28,943 nucleotides of DNA from Sphaeroforma sirkka (taxonomy: Eukaryota > Opisthokonta > Ichthyosporea > Ichthyophonida): NCBI GenBank assembly GCA_001586965.3, contig LUCW03001712.1:1-28943 (forward strand). Reading direction: 5' to 3'. Both the position numbers and the translations under genes were made by a program. This document shows positions 9,106 through 20,199 of the stretch, in pieces. The notes under the pieces were generated by a model. That model had not been told where the DNA came from, searched no databases, and saw only the letters and a program-made list of their open reading frames with translations. The first letter of the stretch is position 1. Each line of letters begins with the position of its first letter.

Positions 9106-9360
9106 TATGTTTAAATTTGTAATTTTTTTAATATATATTTTTATAAACTATTTGAAGTAGGTTTCACTGAAGGCAAATTTACCTCGTATTCGCAAGAAAG
9201 GTTGAGCAAGGCGATACTTACCAAAAGGGTAATTTTCACCAAAACGGTAGTTTTATAGTACTTCGTCAGGATGCGTGTATATACGTTCCAACCAGGGATA
9301 TACCGATTTATATAAATATTGCATTCCACTGCTCGTCAATGCAAGTTGTCCTACTGAAAA
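9106..9360. other. AT-rich spacer, nothing recognised
   Basis: Upstream side of the tRNA gene. Short minus-strand frames overlap here without recognisable content. No clear upstream Pol III element was seen. Confidence 0.35.
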
Positions 9361-9760
9361 TTTGTGGCATCTAGGAACCAGATTATCAGAAAAGCCAATC
9401 CAAACCCCAAAACCCAGGATTGTCAAATACTGAGTTTTGGATCCAGGATCCAATATTTCTGATATTAGAGTGATCAGAAATATAGCGGGATTACCGGTAG
9501 ATGATACCGGGACTCCCGCGTGTGAGAGAAACGCTTAAGTGAAGGTTGAGTCTAGTGTTGAAACACCAAACAATATAGACTCTGATGCGAGTCCTTCGGC
9601 CTACGACTTTTACCTAGCTGAGAGGAATGCACTGGAGAAGAGGTCTATTGTTTCCTATGGTCGTATCTTATCAATTACTCTCAAACTCAGTATTTAATCA
9701 TCCTGAGTTTTGGGTTTTGGATTGGCTTTTTTTTGCTAACCTGGTCCCTAGATACTACAG
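9361..9760. repeat. Inverted-repeat (foldback) unit with structured centre
   Basis: The arm at 9,361-9,438 is the reverse complement of 9,683-9,760 with roughly four in five bases matching (shared blocks include CCAATCCAAA against TTTGGATTGG and ACTCAGTATTT). Between the arms lie two strong stem-loops. One is at 9,485-9,519 (GCGGGA..ACCGGTA against TACCGG..TCCCGC). The other is at 9,548-9,582 (GAGTCTA-GTGTT against AACAC..TAGACTC). No protein frame of note. It could be a foldback/MITE-like element or two inverted insertions of one repeat. Confidence 0.65.
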
Positions 9761-9920
9761 CCCCCCAACTTTGTGCTTCAGAGCCTGTGTAGAGAGGTGG
9801 AAAGTGACATCTTATAGTACTATATTTATTGTTCTCAGACATTAAAGTATTTTAAAGTGTTTTAAGTTTTAAGTGAATAGGGATAATATTATTTATTTCA
9901 AAAAATGGCAAGTATGTATA
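9761..9920. other. AT-rich spacer, nothing recognised
   Basis: No gene, RNA or repeat was recognised. Confidence 0.3.
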
Positions 9921-10575
9921 TTACAATGTATGAACATATGGTATGGCTCTCATAGTCGCTGTAGTGGTCCAGGAAAGATTAACGTTTGCCGGGATTTGCG
10001 GGTTAGGTGAGAAGAGGTTTGCATTATGCTTTGCTTGGTAAGCCTTCTGGAGACGATCCGCGGTAGATTGGAGGATGTCTGCGTTAGTGGAGTTGACAAG
10101 TGGGATCAGTAGTGCATCCATGCTGCGGTCAAGAATTTTGGCGCTCGTTCATGTGTGCAGCGGGCCTCCCGCTTGGTGCGGAGATAATAGATTAAAGCTG
10201 CTTTCGTAGCGTCGGGATGTTGTTGGGAGCGGGGGTCGATGTTTTCATCAAGCTGCCATTTCCACGTCAGTGCTGCATGTCGTTTTACCTGGGCGACAGC
10301 GTCGCTAGGAACACAAAGGCGGATGAAACTGATGGAGCTTCCGCGGCGATTTGGTTGAGATACCGATTTAGACGGAAGATACCAGAGAAAGTGGTGGCGA
10401 TTGAGGACTGGTTGGGCATGCCAGTATATTTTTCAAATACTGATTGGGATGGGGGCTTGCCGTTAGGGAAAATTGCTTGGAAGAAGAGCCATACCGGAGT
10501 TATGTCATTCGTTTCATGAAGAGTTTTGTCCGGCATCGGGCGGCCCACCACTTTCGTCAAAAGGTGTTCGGTTGG
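9921..10575 (-). pseudogene. Unidentified minus-strand coding-like sequence, cut by retroelement
   Basis: Two open stretches with natural-looking protein composition lie on the minus strand. One is at about 10,285-10,575 (contains WLFFQAIFPNGKPPSQSVFE); the other is at 9,921-10,121 (contains STADRLQKAYQAKHNANLFS). GC content is higher than in the AT-rich DNA to the left. The upstream stretch stays open right up to the junction with the retroelement at 10,576, so that element truncated it. The stretches are in different frames. No family was recognised; it may be an old host gene or part of another mobile element. Confidence 0.45.
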
Positions 10576-11369
10576 TGTTTTCAGTGTGAGACAAGTACAA
10601 ATCGTATTGCAAGCTAATGAGCTTAAATTGTATTTAAGAAGTTGTTAGAAGAAAGTTCTTTAGGATCCACAGTAGGGTACTAGAGATGGGAGATGTACAT
10701 GGTTAGTACCGACTCGGTTAGTACGATGACGCAAAGAATCAGCGGCATACTAGATTATTTTACAAAAGTTTTCAGAATGGGATATTAGGAAGCATACAGA
10801 GACACAAGTAAGCACCTGTGAGTTATTAGGAGCATATAAGGGTGGGGGCGCACATAACACGAACGATGCAAGTAAATACAAGGTTAAATTGTGAAAATGA
10901 TATGCGAACACACTCAAATCACTAGAACTTCCAGATAAATCAGGTCAACGGAGAGGATCAACAACTAAACGTCGTCAGTCCCATACGGAACGCTCCGCTC
11001 CGCACTCAGGTCAGGCACTGGAGGGGCAACAACAGACACATCTTGGGGCTCCACACATTATTTCCGCGGACGACAAGCAGCCACCAACAGCAAAAAAAAT
11101 GGACCTGCACAATCTAACGAGGATGTCATATTCGAGGGTGAGACCAAGGAAGTACCCAACCTGCGTGCGGACAGTAGTCAGACTTTTATTGGTGAACAGG
11201 TAGCCAGTGAAGGGCTGTCCCTCGTTCGTCTCGGGATACTCCAGGGGCCTTATTTCCCAGTAATGACCCACCACGCCTCCCACCTAACAAGCGGAAGCGT
11301 CACCGGAACCGTACCAACAACAAGGAAACGGCACGGGAACAATCGTCAGCTCAGAAACTCACGGAGCTG
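10576..11369 (+). other. Leader and 5' gag region of copy 1
   Basis: It aligns with 16,124 onwards in copy 2 and includes GGTTAGTACCGACTCGGTTA, a block of pairs that can fold on itself. It is more decayed here than the matching part of copy 2. Confidence 0.6.
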
Positions 11370-12773
11370 ATGACACAACAGCAGTCTCTCTTTGAAAAAT
11401 ACGAACAGAGGTTACAGCGCATAAACGCCGGACGAACTACAATAGGGCCGGCCGCTAAGGAGAGTTCTTCTGACGCACACGAACGGGTACAGGCAGTACC
11501 AGAGGACGAAGACAACCCTACCTTCCGAATTCAAGGCTGTGAGCGTCCGTTTTATGGACTTGGGTACAAATCACCAGGGTCAGAGGACAGTTCAACCGAG
11601 GAGGATGATACTCTGTCTGCCAGTGAGAACACACCAACTTTTCAAGAGTTCGCACATGAACAAGTATTAGCCAGACAGAATCCTCAAGGTAAGCAGGCGG
11701 TGAAGAATAGACAGGACCGATTAAGTACGAACCTGCGCCAACAACAGCAACGTCAGTGGGGCGAGAAAGAAGCGCCCAGTGAATATGTACAGACACATAA
11801 ACGACAAGAGAAGGAGACAACAGTGCCTCCGCCCACACCGGCTAGTATCGAGAAAAGGCGACAGGCGCTACACGCACGGATACTACAGTTAAGTGACGAG
11901 CTATGCCAAGCAATCGAGGAGAATAACACGGCTCGAGCTGAAGCTCTTCGGGGCGTGATTGAGACACTTCGAGCTACATTAGAGTCCCGACCGGTAGAGA
12001 AGCGTCCCGTACCTTCACCACGTACGTGGCCTGATTGGCCGTCGAACAGATACTACCTACATGATATCATGGAACGGGACACAAGAGGGGCTCTCCTCGA
12101 GGCGTTCAAGAACGCACAAATCGCAGGGCTGGACGAGAGTTGGAACCTTACATGGTTTCATAAGGTACTATCTTACTTCAAGGCGGAGAAGTCAACGCTG
12201 GACTACATCCGCGACAACTCTGAACGGTTGAAGACATGCACACCTCAACTACAGATCGAACAGATCTGTTCGCACGAAACACACGACACTGTCGATCCCG
12301 CGTTTCGCAAGTTAGCCAAGGGCCAAAGTCGGAACATGCACACTCCTCTTATGGAACAAATGACACAGCTCATGGAGAACCACAGGAGGGCACGTGAACG
12401 GTGCCAGACAGATGCCGACTTCCAACAGAATTTAGTGAACCACTGCATTGTACAACTGTTAGAAGAAGCTCTCAACGGCCGTACGTATGAACGTACTCTA
12501 CAGTTGCATCCCAAATGGCAACTGATGGAGACACACGAGCTTATACAGCTGTTGAGCCCTGACATTCAGGATGCACAGCAACGTACGGCAGCACGTTTCC
12601 AGGGTCGCAACAACCGCGAGGGCCCGACGACCAATGGAAGTCGCGACCACACCAATAGCCGCCCCAACCTACAGACGAGTAGACGACAGACGCAGAATTG
12701 GACTCAACGGCCCCAACCTACGGTACCAACGACTTGTGCGGGGTGCCAGGCACAGGCGCCACCCAGGTGGTAG
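11370..12773 (+). CDS. gag: Gag-like protein, copy 1 (467 aa)
   Basis: One open frame of 467 residues at the position of gag. Gag would coat the element RNA and build the particle. The N-terminal third is hydrophilic and charged. Residues about 165-205 form a likely coiled coil (contains LSDELCQAIEENNTARAEAL). The middle part has a helical, capsid-like character (contains SWNLTWFHKVLSYFKAEK). The C-terminal part is Arg/Gln/Thr-rich, as expected for an RNA-binding tail. No standard gag family motif was recognised, so the name rests on position and layout. The true start may lie further upstream, as copy 2 has an open stretch there. Confidence 0.7.
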   Translation: MTQQQSLFEKYEQRLQRINAGRTTIGPAAKESSSDAHERVQAVPEDEDNPTFRIQGCERPFYGLGYKSPGSEDSSTEEDDTLSASENTPTFQEFAHEQVLARQNPQGKQAVKNRQDRLSTNLRQQQQRQWGEKEAPSEYVQTHKRQEKETTVPPPTPASIEKRRQALHARILQLSDELCQAIEENNTARAEALRGVIETLRATLESRPVEKRPVPSPRTWPDWPSNRYYLHDIMERDTRGALLEAFKNAQIAGLDESWNLTWFHKVLSYFKAEKSTLDYIRDNSERLKTCTPQLQIEQICSHETHDTVDPAFRKLAKGQSRNMHTPLMEQMTQLMENHRRARERCQTDADFQQNLVNHCIVQLLEEALNGRTYERTLQLHPKWQLMETHELIQLLSPDIQDAQQRTAARFQGRNNREGPTTNGSRDHTNSRPNLQTSRRQTQNWTQRPQPTVPTTCAGCQAQAPPRW

Positions 12774-13128
12774 GCACATCCCACGGTGTCACCATTTCAG
12801 GGCGTCGCAAGCGGTGAGCGCAGAGGGTCGGGCAAGGCTATACGACAACAACCGTCCTTTGAGGGACGTACAATCGGTACACAGACCGTCCACAACGTCA
12901 ACCGCAGGACAGGGGCAGAATACATCCCAGACTAGAGACGTAGTTACAATACGTCCGACGCCTCAAGTACAGGTGAATGCGATTACACAGGACGAAGACT
13001 TGGCTCCACCATCGGAAGCTACAGAGATTCATATCAACACGATCCTTTACGAAGACTTCGAGCACATGACGTCACCACCAAACCACACCTATGACACGTG
13101 GGAGTCGGTAGCCGATCATGCATGAGAG

Positions 13129-13600
13129 GTGAGGGTGTCTGAGTCGGATAGGAGCTTCATATTTGTTACCACGATTGGAGCAGTGATGGCAATACAAGAC
13201 CCATTGCTGACGTCAGACAACCGAGTCTATATTCAAGTACAAATCAACGGACGTACGTTCAAAGCCTTGATAGACACGGGAGCAAATAGAAGTTGTATCT
13301 CACAGACATCCGCAGACCTCCTTGGCCGACCAATAACTCCGGCACCACCTGGGTCATTTATATATTTAGCTGACAAGGCGGTGCGAACTCCTCGACTGGG
13401 GACGACGGAAGTGGTACCTATAAGGTACGGTACCAGAATTATCGACGGTTCATTAGAATTGATGAACTTGCCGACGGGTATAGATGTTATAGTGGGGCAA
13501 GATATGTTGAAAGGCTTGGGCCTATACATAGGCGGTATCCAATCGCCACTTGCACCAATAGACCCCACAGAACTAGAAGAGCTCCTCGAACCCATACCAC
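13129..13600 (+). pseudogene. Retropepsin-type aspartic protease, copy 1
   Basis: The active-site motif IDTGANRSCIS lies at 13,270-13,302 with the catalytic Asp codon at 13,273-13,275. The second conserved block IDVIVGQDMLKGLGL lies about 70 residues later, matching the ILG-type block of retropepsins. In the family this enzyme matures Gag and Pol. It is part of a broken element and is followed directly by RT. Confidence 0.85.
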
Positions 13601-13789
13601 GCCGACAGGCACCTAACACGACGGAACCCGTCGATGTACGCGAACGGTTGGCACAGGATTTGGAAGCCAATGCGAAAATTGCCGACAACGCGCGCTGTCG
13701 TCTGGAAGGGAGTGAGGTAACCATCCCAGTAACCCATGAACAAGCGTTGCAGATGCGGCGATCGGCGCGTAACTTCGTATCCGATCGAT

Positions 13790-14560
13790 GGCTCCCCTAT
13801 GTGGATGAACAAGTGAAGAAGTGGTTGACGGATTTGGTGATCACGAAACGAACGACACCAACGACTGTTAATCTTCCTCTCCTTGCGGTACCGACATTCG
13901 ATGCGGAAGGCAACGTCAAGAAGGTACGCGTGTGTTTAGACATGCGTGCCGTTAACGCGCTTATTCCTGGTGACCAGTTCCTGATCCCCAAGGTCAACGA
14001 ACTCATATCTCGCCTCAAGAGTAAGAAGTACTACACGACGCTGGACATATCGGCTGCATACCACAGGCTGCCCATCCATCCAGACTCACAATACTTATTT
14101 AGTTTTACACACGAACGTTATCAGTACTCGTTCACATCAGCACCGTTCGGTCTTCATGTACTCACGCAGCAGTTTCAACGTACCTTGAGTACAATACTTG
14201 ATGGCTTACCGGTTCACCACTATATCGATGACATAGTTATCGCCAGTGACGGTTATGACGAACACGTTAGGACGGTGCAGAAGGTGATACAACGCTTAAC
14301 ATACCACAGTTTTAAGCTTAACCCTGCCAAGTGCCACTTCGCTATCTCCGAAGTCATGATCCTAGGGAAGAAAGTATCGGCACAAGGCATTGACATTGAC
14401 CATGAAAAGCAGGCCAAGCTGATCGACTGGCCCACACCACAACGATACAAAGATATAGCCTCGGCGTTGGGTTTAGCAAATTACCTCCACGAACATCTGC
14501 CTAATTTCGCGAACACGGTTGCACCCTTGCGCGAATTTTGCAAACTCAAACCAAAGGAGT
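13790..14560 (+). pseudogene. Ty3-type reverse transcriptase, copy 1
   Basis: RT motifs appear in order: VRVCLDMRAVNALI near 13,930, LDISAAYHRLPIHP with the first catalytic Asp at 14,044-14,046, SAPFGL near 14,140, the active-site YIDD at 14,221-14,232, then KLNPAKCHFA and the LGKKVS block. The layout is that of Ty3/Gypsy RT, which copies element RNA into DNA. Confidence 0.9.
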
Positions 14561-14589
14561 TGATAGGTGATCGTTGGGAGGAGAGACAT

Positions 14590-15055
14590 GCACAGGCGTG
14601 GCAGGCAATGAAAGACGCAGTGGTGAATGCTGTGGCGTTACACTTTCCGGTCGACGGCATTCCTCTGAACTTGGAAACCGACGCTAGCGATTACGGTTTA
14701 GGGGAGCGCTATTCCAATGGGTCAACGGTAAGAAACATTACTTAATGTTCTTTAGTAAGACTCTGAACCATGCGCAACAGAACTACGCCACACCTATGAA
14801 GGAGTTACTGGCATTGGTATATGGACTGACACATTTCAGGGAATACTTGGATGGGCAACGGTTTGCGGTCTTCACGGACCACAAGGCCCTTGTATATATG
14901 AACACACAGCTCAAGCTTAATCCGATGCTTCAGAGATGGCATCATATCATCGCGCCATTCAACTTTACCATATCGCATATACCAGGAGAGTCAAATGTGC
15001 TCCCGGACATGTTAAGTAGAGTACACGAGGGACAGCGGAGCAGGACGAACTCGAA
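14590..15055 (+). pseudogene. Ty3-type RNase H, copy 1
   Basis: This contains the NLETDASDYGLG block, KELLAL (Glu), FTDHK with Asp at 14,877-14,879, and the C-terminal HIPGESNVLPDMLSR block. It removes RNA from the RNA-DNA hybrid after reverse transcription. Confidence 0.85.
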
Positions 15056-15058
15056 ATA

Positions 15059-15460
15059 ATGTATACCGACGGCTGGCAGTTATTCCCTAGTTACTTTGAA
15101 CAAGCGCAACAACACTTTGGACCGAATGACATAGATGTATTTGCGGACCCAACCAACGCTCAGCTTCCTCGGTTCTGGACGAAGGATGATGGGGAAGGAG
15201 CGTTTGCCCACGACTGGTCGATAGTCGATGGATGGATGAACCCGCCTTGGGAACAGATACACAGGATGTTACGCAAGATACGAGCCGACGGCGCACGGGC
15301 CACAGTATGTCTACCATGGGTACCAAGAGCACCATGGTTCGACCTGTTCAAGCAGTTTTGCAGACAGAACCGGTGCTGGTACCACGGACACCACACACGT
15401 TCCTCAAGTACGCTAAGTACGCATGTGGGAAGACACCATGGGGTCATACCGTAGTAGCAC
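15059..15460 (+). pseudogene. DNA-methyltransferase-like segment (NPPW), copy 1
   Basis: Just after RNase H a separate open stretch contains DIDVFADPTNAQLPRFW, then GAFAHDW, then WMNPPWEQIHRMLRKI, with NPPW at 15,239-15,250. The D-F-A..N..L..F...DAF..W...NPPW..I..vL order matches the Dam-like N6-adenine methyltransferase segment known from DIRS-type retroelements, where NPP(W/F/Y) is the catalytic motif IV. Family assignment is from motifs only. Activity is not implied: no AdoMet-binding motif was identified with confidence. Confidence 0.65.
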
Positions 15461-15604
15461 GGGTGGGTCCTCCCAATGGATTCAAACTGGACCCGCTGTT
15501 TTCACAGCGATGGTTTTTTGCAGAACCAAAGCATACAAAATATGTCATGTGCTTAGACACAGCGCGAGAAATCTCAGTGGCACTGGCAGAAATGACCTAA
15601 AACA

Positions 15605-15731
15605 TGACTAATGACTCATTTAAGAGTCAGTCATTTTAGGATTACTGTTTATAATTACTAATAAATGAACAACGTCCCCTCCTGAGGAAGGAGAACGTTG
15701 AGATACAGTTATCTCGCGTATACTTACTACA
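15605..15731 (+). repeat. LTR A (127 bp), shared by copies 1 and 2
   Basis: It starts TGACTAATGACTC and ends ACTTACTACA, the TG...CA form of LTRs. Equal-length copies lie at 23,446-23,572 (same strand) and 24,411-24,537 (opposite strand). It contains three stem-loops in a row (see LTR B). The five bases before it (AAACA) do not match those after LTR B (CTTGT), so copy 2 does not have a simple target duplication. Confidence 0.8.
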
Positions 15732-16445
15732 TTTTTAACTTACCATAGAAGTTGTTAGTTTATTAGTAATTACAGAGAAAGCTACAGAATATGAATTAGT
15801 CAGTAGCTGGCACATATTTTTTTGTTATAAGTATAACAATTGAAAGACAATGCGAACAGAGAATGTCGCATCAAATTGAACGATTTAGATTATCCGAACG
15901 ATTTAGATTGAATTGAACGATTTAGATTGGATTAACGACGTGTGGACGACGAGGATGAAGAAAGAATCTACTAATACGAGTGAACCCGAAGAGCGAACAT
16001 TCCAATCAAGCAGAACATTAACCAGGGTCAACAAGGAAAGTCTCACGACGATCAAATGACGAAATCAGACAATCAGTCAGAATCCACAGATAAGTAGTCA
16101 TGTGTGAGTACAGGTAGGAAGGTTGTTTTCAGTGTGAGACAAGTACAAATCGTATTGCAAGCTAATGAGCTTAAATTGTATTTAAGAAGTTGTTAGAAGA
16201 AAGTTCTTTAGGATCCACAGTAGGGTAATAGAGATGGGAGATGTACATGGTTAGTACCGACTCGGTTAGTACGATGACGCAAAGAATCAGCGGCATACTA
16301 GATTATTTTACAAAAGTTTTCAGAATGGGATATTAGGAAGCATACAGAGACACAAGTAAGCACCTGTGAGTTATTAGGAGCATATAAGGGTGGGGGCGCA
16401 CATAACACGAACGATGCAAGTAAATACAAGGTTAAATTTCAGAAA
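15732..16445 (+). other. 5' leader of copy 2
   Basis: Noncoding. It includes three copies of the 14-mer GAACGATTTAGATT at 15,878-15,891, 15,896-15,909 and 15,915-15,928. Near 15,758-15,776 a stretch is complementary to part of LTR A (about 15,648-15,664). From 16,124 the sequence is shared with copy 1. Confidence 0.7.
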
Positions 16446-18740
16446 ATGATATGCAACACACTCAAATCACTAGAACTTCCAGATAAATCAGGTCAACGGA
16501 GAGGATCAACAGTATGCACAGAAGGTGTCGTTGACGTCAGCCATACGGAACGCAATAACGCTCAATCGTTCTTAGATCAGGCACTGGAGGGGCAACAACA
16601 GACACATCTTGGGGCTCACACACATTATTTCCGCGGACGACAAGCAGCCACCAACAGCGAAAACAAAAATGGACCTGCACAATCTGACGAGGATGTCAAG
16701 AATATAATGAGGGTGAGACCAAGGAAGTACCCAACCTGCGTGCGGACAGTAGTCAGACTTTTATGTGGTGAACAGGTAGCCAGTGAAGGGCTGTCCCCTC
16801 GTTATGTCTTGAAGGATGGATACTCCAGGGGCCTTATTTCTCCAGTAATGACCCACCACGCCTCCCACCTAACAACCATGTCCCTACCCCGCCAAAGTCG
16901 TCACCGGAACTCTTGAATCCTGAGCGCCGCAAACAACAAGGAAACGGCACGGGAACAATCGTCAGCTCAGAAACTCACGGAGCTGATGACACAACAGCAG
17001 TCTCTCTTTGAAAAAAATACGAACAGAGGTTACAGCGCATAAACGCCGGACGAACTACAATAGGGCCGGCCGCTAAGGAGAGTTCTTCTGACGCACACGA
17101 ACGGGTACAGGCAGTACCAGAGGACGAAGACAACCCTACCTTCCGAATTCAAGGCTGTGAGCGTCCGTTTTATGGACTTGGGTACAAATCACCAGGGTCA
17201 GAGGACAGTTCAACCGAGGAGGATGATACTCTGTCTGCCAGTGAGAACACACCAACTTTTCAAGAGTTCGCACATGAACAAGTATTAGCCAGACAGAATC
17301 CTCAAGGTAAGCAGGCGGTGAAGAATAGACAGGACCGATTAAGTACGAACCTGCGCCAACAACAGCAACGTCAGTGGGGCGAGAAAGAAGCGCCCAGTGA
17401 ATATGTACAGACACATAAACGACAAGAGAAGGAGACAACAGTGCCTCCGCCCACACCGGCTAGTATCGAGAAAAGGCGACAGGCGCTACACGCACGGATA
17501 CTACAGTTAAGTGACGAGCTATGCCAAGCAATCGAGGAGAATAACACGGCTCGAGCTGAAGCTCTTCGGGGCGTGATTGAGACACTTCGAGCTACATTAG
17601 AGTCCCGACCGGTAGAGAAGCGTCCCGTACCTTCACCACGTACGTGGCCTGATTGGCCGTCGAACAGATACTACCTACATGATATCATGGAACGGGACAC
17701 AAGAGGGCTCTCCTCGAGGCGTTCAAGAACGCACAAATCGCAGGGCTGGACGAGAGTTGGAACCTTACATGGTTTCATAAGGTACTATCTTACTTCAAGG
17801 CGGAAAAGTCAACGCTGGACTACATCCGCGACAACTCTGAACGGTTGAAGACATGCACACCTCAACTACAGATCGAACAGATCTGTTCGCACGAAACACA
17901 AGCCACTGTCGATCCCGCGTTTCGCAAGTTAGCCAAGGCCAAAGTCGGAACATGCACACTCCTCTTATGGAACAAATGACACAGCTCATGGAGAACCACA
18001 GGAGGGCACGTGAACGGTGCCAGACAGATGCCGACTTCCAACAGAATTTAGTGAACCACTGCATTGTACAACTGTTAGAAGAAGCTCTCAACGGCCGTAC
18101 GTATGAACGTACTCTACAGTTGCATCCCAAATGGCAACTGATGGAGACACACGAGCTTATACAGCTGTTGAGCCCTGACATTCAGGATGCACAGCAACGT
18201 ACGGCAGCACGTTTCCAGGGTCGCAACAACCGCGAGGGCCCGACGACCAATGGAAGTCGCGACCACACCAATAGCCGCCCCAACCTACAGACGAGTAGAC
18301 GACAAACGCAGAATTGGACTCAACGGCCCCAACCTACGGTACCAACGACTTGTGCGGGGTGCCAGGCACAGGCGCCACCAGGTGGTAGGCACATCCCACG
18401 GTGTCACCATTTCAGGGCGTCGCAAGCGGTGAGCGCAGAGGGTCGGGCAAGGCTATACGACAACAACCGTCCTTTGAGGGACGTACAATCGGTACACAGA
18501 CCGTCCACAACGTCAACCGCAGGACAGGGGCAGAATACATCCCAGACTAGAGACGTAGTTACAATACGTCCGACGCCTCAAGTACAGGTGAATGCGATTA
18601 CACAGGACGAAGACTTGGCTCCACCATCGGAAGCTACAGAGATTCATATCAACACGATCCTTTACGAAGACTTCGAGCACATGACGTCACCACCAAACCA
18701 CACCTATGACATGTGGGAGTCGGTAGCCGATCATGCATGA
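16446..18740 (+). pseudogene. gag: Gag region, copy 2
   Basis: The first open stretch (16,446-16,916) encodes a hydrophilic segment rich in Gln, His and Asn that probably belongs to the N-terminal part of Gag. The coiled-coil and capsid-like parts seen in copy 1 follow. Near the 3' end, at 18,351-18,404, lies CAGCQAQAPPGGRHIPRC, a C-x2-C-x9-H-x3-C cluster that resembles a lengthened zinc knuckle, the nucleocapsid RNA-binding motif. The region is broken in several places. Confidence 0.7.
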
Positions 18741-18743
18741 GAG

Positions 18744-20180
18744 GTGAGGGTGTCTGAGTCGGATAGGAGCTTCATATTTGTTACCACGATTGGAGCAGTG
18801 ATGGCAATACAAGACCCATTGCTGACGTCAGACAACCGAGTCTATATTCAAGTACAAATCAACGGACGTACGTTCAAAGCCTTGATAGACACGGGAGCAA
18901 ATAGAAGTTGTATCTCACAGACATCCGCAGACCTCCTTGGCCGACCAATAACTCCGGCACCACCTGGGTCATTTATATATTTAGCTGACAAGGCGGTGCG
19001 AACTCCTCGACTGGGGACGACGGAAGTGGTACCTATAAGGTACGGTACCAGAATTATCGACGGTTCATTAGAATTGATGAACTTGCCGACGGGTATAGAT
19101 GTTATAGTGGGGCAAGATATGTTGAAAGGCTTGGGCCTATACATAGGCGGTATCCAATCGCCACTTGCACCAATAGACCCCACAGAACTAGAAGAGCTCC
19201 TCGAACCCATACCACGCCGACAGGCACCTAACACGACGGAACCCGTCGATGTACGCGAACGGTTGGCACAGGATTTGGAAGCCAATGCGAAAATTGCCGA
19301 CAACGCGCGCTGTCGTCTGGAAGGGAGTGAGGTAACCATCCCAGTAACCCATGAACAAGCGTTGCAGATGCGGCGATCGGCGCGTAACTTCGTATCCGAT
19401 CGATGGCTCCCCTATGTGGATGAACAAGTGAAGAAGTGGTTGACGGATTTGGTGATCACGAAACGAACGACACCAACGACTGTTAATCTTCCTCTCCTTG
19501 CGGTACCGACATTCGATGCGGAAGGCAACGTCAAGAAGGTACGCGTGTGTTTAGACATGCGTGCCGTTAACGCGCTTATTCCTGGTGACCAGTTCCTGAT
19601 CCCCAAGGTCAACGAACTCATATCTCGCCTCAAGAGTAAGAAGTACTACACGACGCTGGACATATCGGCTGCATACCACAGGCTGCCCATCCATCCAGAC
19701 TCACAATACTTATTTAGTTTTACACACGAACGTTATCAGTACTCGTTCACATCAGCACCGTTCGGTCTTCATGTACTCACGCAGCAGTTTCAACGTACCT
19801 TGAGTACAATACTTGATGGCTTACCGGTTCACCACTATATCGATGACATAGTTATCGCCAGTGACGGTTATGACGAACACGTTAGGACGGTGCAGAAGGT
19901 GATACAACGCTTAACATACCACAGTTTTAAAGCTTAACCCTGCCAAGTGCCACTTCGCTATCTCCGAAGTCATGATCCTAGGGAAGAAAGTATCGGCACA
20001 AGGCATTGACATTGACCATGAAAAGCAGGCCAAGCTGATCGACTGGCCCACACCACAACGATACAAAGATATAGCCTCGGCGTTGGGTTTAACAAATTAC
20101 CTCCACGAACATCTGCCTAATTTCGCGAACACGGTTGCACCCTTGCGCGAATTTTGCAAACTCAAACCAAAGGAGTTGAT
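18744..20180 (+). pseudogene. Protease and reverse transcriptase, copy 2
   Basis: Same motifs as in copy 1: IDTGANRSCIS for the protease; LDISAAYHRLP and YIDD for RT. Over this stretch it looks almost base-for-base the same as copy 1, which supports very recent duplication or gene conversion between the two. Confidence 0.88.
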
Positions 20181-20199
20181 AGGTGATCGTTGGGAGGAG

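Larger units (their letters stand above)
10576..15731 (+). mobile_element. Copy 1: truncated Ty3/Gypsy chromodomain-family retrotransposon
   Basis: The left edge is where similarity to copy 2 begins (TGTTTTCAGTGTGAG at 10,576 and 16,124). It has leader, gag, protease, RT, RNase H and the methyltransferase-like part. Integrase, chromodomain and the 3' repeat region are absent, and the sequence passes directly into a 127-bp LTR at 15,605 that it shares with copy 2. There is no 5' LTR. The gag main part is one long open frame; the rest is broken in a few places. Near-identity to copy 2 implies recent origin. Confidence 0.85.

Noticed and set aside
9548-9615. CTGATG...GAGTCC segment recalling a hammerhead ribozyme core
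   Set aside because: The CUGAUGA core has an extra base, the GAAA strand is not present at the right place, and the flanking pairs overlap the supposed cleavage triplet.
10217-10519. Plus-strand open frame of 100 codons
   Set aside because: It is antisense to a more protein-like minus-strand stretch, with no recognisable content.
11518-15447. Several minus-strand open frames of 60-163 codons over copy 1, repeated over copy 2
   Set aside because: They lie antisense to gag/pol, recur only because the element recurs, and have no recognisable domains.
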